The translations under genes and the position numbers were made by a program. Shown here piece after piece: positions 60,201-64,000 of a stretch of 64,000 nucleotides of DNA. The notes under the pieces were generated by a model. That model made no database searches. It was given only the letters and a program-made list of their open reading frames with translations, and had not been told where the DNA came from. The DNA lies in NCBI GenBank assembly GCA_958421275.1, contig CATZLI010000005.1, forward strand, positions 124,001-188,000, read 5' to 3'. Numbering within the stretch: position 1 is the stretch's first letter; each line of letters starts with the position of its first letter. Source of the DNA: an uncultured Collinsella sp. (GTDB lineage: Bacteria; Actinomycetota; Coriobacteriia; Coriobacteriales; Coriobacteriaceae).

Positions 60201-61499
60201 ATGGCATCAGCTCTGTCCGATTTTCAACCGCAACCAGCGCCTCAGGCTACCACGGCGGCGCAGACCGCTATCGGTGACGGTCTTGTCGCAGAAGCTCGGG
60301 CTTTTGCAGACGAGCTCGCTGCGTGGCGACACGATCTACACCAGATGCCTGAGCTCGGTAACAATCTTCCGCAGACGTCTGCCTATATCCAGCCACGTCT
60401 GGACGAGATGGACATCCCCCATACCACGCTCGTCGACGGTTCCTGCGTCGTTGGCCTGATCGGTTCCGGTGCGGCCGCGGCCGCTCAGGGCAATGGCACG
60501 TGCAAGGACGAGCAGGCCGGAACGGTCGTCATGCTTCGTGGCGACATGGATGCCCTGCCCGTTGCCGAAGAGTCGGGCGAGCCTTTCGCCTCTACCAACG
60601 GCTGCATGCACGCTTGTGGCCACGATATGCATGCGACGGCCCTGCTTGGTGCGGCGCGCCTGCTCAAGGCCCGCGAGGCCGAGCTTGTGGAGGCCAACGC
60701 TACCGTCAAGTTGCTGTTCCAGCCGGGCGAGGAGACCTTTGAGGGAGCACGCGCTGCCATCGCCGACGGCTTGCTCGAGAACCCGCGCCCTCAGGCGGCC
60801 TTTGCCATGCATGTCAACAGCCAGTCGCCGCTTGGCCTGGTGCTCTACGGCAGCCCGGCGCTCTCGGGCGTGTACGGTTTCCGCATCACGCTCCAGGGCA
60901 AGGGCGGCCACGGTTCCAGCCCCGAGATCTGCATCGACCCCATCACGGCCGGCGTCCACGTGCACCTGGCGCTCCAGGAGCTTATCTCCCGCGAGGTGCC
61001 GGCGGCCAAGGAAGTCGCACTTACCGTTGGTAAGTTCGCCGGCGGCTTGGCGGCCAACGTCATCCCCGACACCTGCGTGCTCGAGGGAACGCTGCGCGGC
61101 TTTGATGTTGAGCTCATGGCTCACCTAAAGACCCGCATCGCGGAGGTCGTTAACGGCGTTGCTACGACCTATCGTACGCCGGCGACCATCGAGACGCTTT
61201 CGGATGTTCCGCCGCTTGTACTCGACAGCGATATGACTCAGGCGTCGCTTGGCTACGTGGGCGCAGTGCTGCCCAAGACGGCTTTCTTGCCGCTTTTCCA
61301 TGCCATGGCGAGTGAGGACTTCGCGCTTATCTCGAGCAAGATCCCAAGTGCGTACTTTACCGTGGGCGCGGCCGTAACCGACACGGACGAACACTTTGCC
61401 CAGCACCATCCCAAGGCACGTTTTAACGATGCCGAGCTGCCGCTCGGTGCCGCGGCCTATACCGCCGTTGCTTTGGGCTATATCGCCGACCACCGGTAG
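60201..61499 (+). CDS. M20 family amidohydrolase (N-acyl-amino acid or peptide hydrolase)
   Basis: 432 residues from the ATG at 60201 (GGAGGG six bases upstream). Metal ligands and catalytic residues typical of M20D enzymes: MPELGNN, LRGDMDALPVAEESG, MHACGHDMHATALLG, FQPGEETFEGA, and a His in the dimerisation-domain region (GGHGSSPE). The final ligand region is MASEDFALIS. A Pro/Ala-rich N-terminal tail (DFQPQPAPQATTAAQ) precedes the fold. Likely hydrolyses N-acyl or aminobenzoyl amino acid conjugates or indole-3-acetyl amino acids. The GC-rich hairpin AAGGGCATAGGCC-type sequence downstream (about 61530-61560) may end the transcript. Confidence 0.92.
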   Translation: MASALSDFQPQPAPQATTAAQTAIGDGLVAEARAFADELAAWRHDLHQMPELGNNLPQTSAYIQPRLDEMDIPHTTLVDGSCVVGLIGSGAAAAAQGNGTCKDEQAGTVVMLRGDMDALPVAEESGEPFASTNGCMHACGHDMHATALLGAARLLKAREAELVEANATVKLLFQPGEETFEGARAAIADGLLENPRPQAAFAMHVNSQSPLGLVLYGSPALSGVYGFRITLQGKGGHGSSPEICIDPITAGVHVHLALQELISREVPAAKEVALTVGKFAGGLAANVIPDTCVLEGTLRGFDVELMAHLKTRIAEVVNGVATTYRTPATIETLSDVPPLVLDSDMTQASLGYVGAVLPKTAFLPLFHAMASEDFALISSKIPSAYFTVGAAVTDTDEHFAQHHPKARFNDAELPLGAAAYTAVALGYIADHR

Positions 61500-61621
61500 C
61501 ACCCAACCTTGCCTTTCAAGCCTGCGGGCATGGCCGTAAGGCCTATGCCCTTGTCTTTCAAGGCAATCTTGGGCACTACCGGCGCCCGGCGCAGGCTATT
61601 CGTTTGTCTAAAAGGAGCAGT

Positions 61622-62071
61622 ATGCCCCAGCAGCGTAAGTTCTTCCCCGGCTGGCTCGTGGTGGCCTCCGGCTTCGTGATCATGGCCACGTGTTACACGA
61701 TTTTCGTCAACTGCATGAGCCTGTTCCAGCCGCTGATCGTCAGCAACCTGGGTATTTCCCTTGCGCAGTACAACGTCTCCAATGCCATCTCCACCGTGGT
61801 GAGTGTCGTGGGTTCGCTCGTTATCGGTCATGTTGCCGATAAGGTGAGTGGCCGCGTATTGGGCTCGCTCACCGTTATCGCCACCTCGACGGTGCTCGCG
61901 GGCATGAGCTTTGTGGGTGAGCTTTGGCAGGTCTATGTGCTCTTTGCCGTCTCGGGCTCCTTTGCGAGCACCTGGATCGTGTGCCTGGCGTGCTCCGTGG
62001 TCATGCTCGTGTTCCTGCTGGCATCCGAGCCCATCGCCGCCAAGCTGCGCGCGAGCGTGGCGGGGGAGTAG
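61622..62071 (+). pseudogene. Internally deleted MFS transporter (oxalate/formate antiporter-like)
   Basis: 149 residues from the ATG at 61622 (AAAGGAG upstream). It begins as a normal MFS protein (FFPGWLVVASGFVIMATCYT, VGSLVIGHVADKVSGRVLGS, the loop motif after helix 2), with about three and a half helices to residue 115 (AVSGSFAS). It then runs directly into TWIVCLACSVVMLVFLLASE and PIAAKLRASVAGE, which look like the last helix and tail of such proteins. About 250 residues appear to be missing in frame. It is probably non-functional, though a stable mini-protein is possible. Three long hairpins follow. Confidence 0.6.
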
Positions 62072-62107
62072 ACGTCCGTCGCTCTTTTCTGTTCGCTCCG
62101 TTCTGTC

Positions 62108-62169
62108 CGTGGCCGCCTTGGAAGCCGAATGGATGCTCGTACCATCATTCGGTTTCCAAGGCGGCCACG
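62108..62169. repeat. Long hairpin 1 before hisS
   Basis: CGTGGCCGCCTTGGAAGCCG then AATG (62108-62131) pairs with 62146-62169 with one mismatch in 24; loop of 14 bases. Confidence 0.85.
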
Positions 62170-62187
62170 GGCCTACGAAATGGTCCC

Positions 62188-62237
62188 TTTTCCTCCGTCC
62201 CCAACAGATCACGTGATCCGAAGGGGACGGAGGAAAA
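62188..62237. repeat. Long hairpin 2 before hisS
   Basis: TTTTCCTCCGTCCCC (62188-62202) pairs perfectly with GGGGACGGAGGAAAA (62223-62237); the loop itself contains the palindrome GATCACGTGATC. Confidence 0.85.
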
Positions 62238-62250
62238 CGGATCACAAACA

Positions 62251-62310
62251 GCGGCGGCGCGTCTGGCCGAACGAGTCCCCATACCCTCGTTCGGTCAGAC
62301 GCGCCGCCGC
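62251..62310. repeat. Long hairpin 3 before hisS
   Basis: A 25-base arm GCGGCGGCGCGTCTGGCCGA plus ACGAG (62251-62275) pairs with 62286-62310 with one mismatch; loop of ten bases. It has no T tract. The -10-like TATAAT for hisS lies shortly after (near 62328). Confidence 0.85.
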
Positions 62311-62375
62311 GTTGCTGCTTTGTGCCGTATAATGACCGTTACCTATGACGCGATACAAAAGAAAGGTGTTTGCCC

Positions 62376-63689
62376 ATGCAGGCACAGAAGGCGGAGGGAA
62401 CCCGCGACCTTATCGGCGCCGAGATGCGCGCCTGGCAAAAGATGCAGCAGATTGCGGCCGGCGTGTTCGAGCCGTTTGGTTTTAAACCCATCGAGACGCC
62501 CGCGATCGAGCAGGTGGACGTGTTTGTCCACGGTATCGGCCAGTCGACCGACGTCGTGCGCAAGGAAATGTTCCGCGTGTTCAGCGGTGCCAACCTGGAG
62601 CGCGTCTTTACCGAGGGCACCGACACCAAACTCAAGCCCAAGCAGCGCCTGGCGCTTCGCCCCGAGGGCACGGCCGGCGTGGTGCGCGCTGTCGTCGAGA
62701 ACAATCTGGTGCCCCAGGGCTCCACGCCGTTTAAGGCGTACTACGCCGAGGCCATGTTCCGCGGCGAGCGTCCCCAGAAGGGCCGCCTGCGCCAGTTCCA
62801 CCAGGTGGGCATCGAGTGGCTCGGCGCTCCCGATCCGGCGGCAGACGCCGAGTGCATCATCATGCTCATGGAGTTTTACAAGCGCCTGGGCTTCGATCTT
62901 TCCAAGCTTCGTCTGCTCATTAACTCGATGGGCGACGCTCAGTGCCGTCCGGCTTACCGCGAGCAAGTCAAGCAGTTTATCCTCGATCACGCAGACGAGA
63001 TGTGCGATGAGTGCCGCGAGCGCGCCGAGCTCAACCCGCTGCGTGCCTTTGACTGCAAGAACGACCACTGCCGCGAGATCATGGCCGAGGCTCCGCTGAT
63101 GGGTGACAACCTGTGCGATGAGTGCCGCGAGCACTACGAGCAGGTCAAGCGCTATCTGGATGCCGCCGGTATCGAGTATGTCGAGGATCCCACCTTGGTG
63201 CGCGGCCTGGACTACTACACCCGTACTGTCTTTGAGGTCGAGGCCCCTGGCGCCGGCGTCGGCTCCATCGGCGGCGGCGGCCGCTACGATGGCCTGGTCG
63301 AGCTCGAGGGTGGCAAGCCCACGGCGGGCGTCGGCTTTGCTGTCGGTTTTGAGCGCGCCCTGCTGGCCCTGCAGGCCTTTGGCAGCGATTTGGGTGCCGA
63401 TGAGGCCCCGTGCGTCTATGTCGCCAACGCCGGCAAGGAGCTGCGTCAGAACGTCTTTGCCATTACGCAGGAGCTTCGCGCCGCAGGTATCGTGACCGAG
63501 GCCGACTATCAGGGTCGTTCGCTCAAGGCCCAGTTTAAGCAAGCCGATAAGGTAGGCGCCAAGCTCATCTTGGTCCTGGGTGGCGACGAGCTTGCCGCCG
63601 GCAAGGTCAAAGTGCGCGACATGCAGAGCCATGACGAGGTGCTCGCCGATCTGGACAACGTCGTCGAGGCGGTTCGCGAGCGCCTGTAG
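62376..63689 (+). CDS. hisS: Histidyl-tRNA synthetase
   Basis: 437 residues, class II synthetase charging tRNA-His. ATG at 62376 with GAAAGGTG upstream, beginning MQAQKAEGTRDLIGAEMRAW. Motif 2 FRGERPQKGRLRQFHQVGIE (near 125-144), LVRGLDYYTRTVFEVEAPGA and SIGGGGRYDGLV (His-A and related motifs), FAVGFERALLAL for motif 3, and the anticodon-binding domain (VYVANAGKELRQNVFAITQE to the end). Cys residues in the insertion (CDECRERAELNPLRAFDCK, then LCDECREHY) are typical of this bacterial type. No T-box precedes it. A hairpin terminator lies about 60 bases after the stop. Confidence 0.97.
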   Translation: MQAQKAEGTRDLIGAEMRAWQKMQQIAAGVFEPFGFKPIETPAIEQVDVFVHGIGQSTDVVRKEMFRVFSGANLERVFTEGTDTKLKPKQRLALRPEGTAGVVRAVVENNLVPQGSTPFKAYYAEAMFRGERPQKGRLRQFHQVGIEWLGAPDPAADAECIIMLMEFYKRLGFDLSKLRLLINSMGDAQCRPAYREQVKQFILDHADEMCDECRERAELNPLRAFDCKNDHCREIMAEAPLMGDNLCDECREHYEQVKRYLDAAGIEYVEDPTLVRGLDYYTRTVFEVEAPGAGVGSIGGGGRYDGLVELEGGKPTAGVGFAVGFERALLALQAFGSDLGADEAPCVYVANAGKELRQNVFAITQELRAAGIVTEADYQGRSLKAQFKQADKVGAKLILVLGGDELAAGKVKVRDMQSHDEVLADLDNVVEAVRERL

Positions 63690-63748
63690 CGCATCTTTTT
63701 GAGCTTCGGGCCTGCTAACGTGCCCTGCTCATGGAGAGCGATTGTTAC

Positions 63749-63785
63749 GGGGGTGTTTCGCTTTTATGCGGAATGCCCCCGTTTA
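63749..63785 (+). terminator. Terminator after hisS
   Basis: CGGGGGTGTTTCGC pairs with GCGGAATGCCCCCG around TTTTAT, followed by TTTA. Confidence 0.65.
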
Positions 63786-63842
63786 CGTATGCCGCCCACC
63801 GAGAAATACGACCATTTAGGGCAAAAACCTTTGCAATGCAGA

Positions 63843-63902
63843 AAATACTTTTGTGTGGTAAAGCGCAATCAGTGTCGAAAGTATTTCTCAAGCGCCTATA
63901 AT
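63843..63902 (+). promoter_or_regulatory. Inverted repeat and promoter before the right-edge gene
   Basis: AAATACTTT (63843-63851) and AAAGTATTT (63878-63886) are perfect 9-bp inverted arms; a -10 TATAAT follows at 63897-63902. The right arm lies where the -35 should be, so a bound dimer could control the promoter. Confidence 0.55.
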
Positions 63903-63946
63903 GAATACCGCATGTTACGTGCATAGAAGGAGGAATGGGAGGAAAC

Positions 63947-64000
63947 GTGGCTGAGAACCTAAGCAACCAGTCTGTACCCGAAGCCGCGGCGCGCGTCGCT
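63947..64000 (+). CDS. Partial gene at the right edge (N-terminus only)
   Basis: GTG at 63947 with GGGAGG just upstream gives VAENLSNQSVPEAAARVA before the window ends. Only 18 residues are visible, so the family cannot be named. An ATG at 63935 overlaps the upstream AAGGAGG and is less likely. Confidence 0.55.
   Translation, partial: MAENLSNQSVPEAAARVA

Noticed and set aside
62311..62375. His T-box upstream of hisS
   Set aside because: No AGGGTGGxACCGCG consensus between the hairpins and the start codon.

Overview
The window reads as a stretch of chromosome from a high-GC Gram-positive gut-type actinobacterium, most likely a Coriobacteriia member close to Collinsella. This is inference from GC content and codon use, the mix of T-box control, GTG/TTG starts and gene content; no 16S is present. 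Nearly all genes are on the + strand in short operons, many with ATGA/GTGA overlaps. The clear minus-strand genes are pyk, a D,D-carboxypeptidase, one 57-codon membrane peptide and the partial gene at the left edge.

Layout. 1-8.3 kb: left-edge partial gene; a Phe T-box leader driving pheS-pheT; a nickel ECF transporter operon (nikMN-nikQ-nikO) behind a promoter with a NikR-type operator; a zinc-dependent phospholipase C-like protein. 8.3-14.7 kb: pyk (minus), a calcium-type P-ATPase with a structured leader that can hide its RBS, two tandem terminator-linked structured elements, rsgA. 14.7-24.5 kb: an eleven-gene Tad/Flp pilus locus (cpaB, cpaE/tadZ, tadA, tadB, tadC, two small pilins, TadE/TadG-like pseudopilins, an unknown membrane protein, a DUF192 protein). 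24.5-25.1 kb: a putative toxin-antitoxin pair. 25.2-37.3 kb: tRNA-Phe, a GH5-like protein without the usual catalytic acid/base, rsmI, metG, rsmA-tatD, tRNA-Leu, an SPFH protein, rlmH, proC, serS and three tRNA-Arg genes. 37.4-41.4 kb: a large TPR-like protein, an AAA ATPase and tRNA-Ser. 41.7-51.3 kb: dacA divergent from a VanRS-like two-component pair, pstB with a PhoBR-like pair, a three-gene capsule-regulation cassette (Wzz/tyrosine kinase/PHP phosphatase) and a GNAT gene. 51.4-64 kb: htpG, two YhgE/Pip exporters, an EamA transporter, an M20 amidohydrolase, an internally deleted MFS gene, hisS and the start of another gene.

Most unusual signal. Four unrelated tRNA loci (Phe, Leu, Arg copy 1, Ser) carry the same compound element directly after the tRNA terminator. 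It consists of an inverted copy of that tRNA's own T-arm, then a GC-rich core of about 100 bases that folds into three hairpins with different sequences but the same shape, then a second direct copy of the tRNA 3' end together with its terminator (about 60 bp, identical or nearly so). Core-less or truncated versions follow other terminators. I do not recognise this as a described family. Other intergenic structures are also abundant: a 4 x 62-bp hairpin array, long hairpins with a shared GCGTAC/GTACGC centre, REPIN-like palindromes, and three successive near-perfect hairpins before hisS.

Starts were chosen from ribosome-binding sites and operon overlaps. Family assignments come from motifs read in the translations; no database search was possible.
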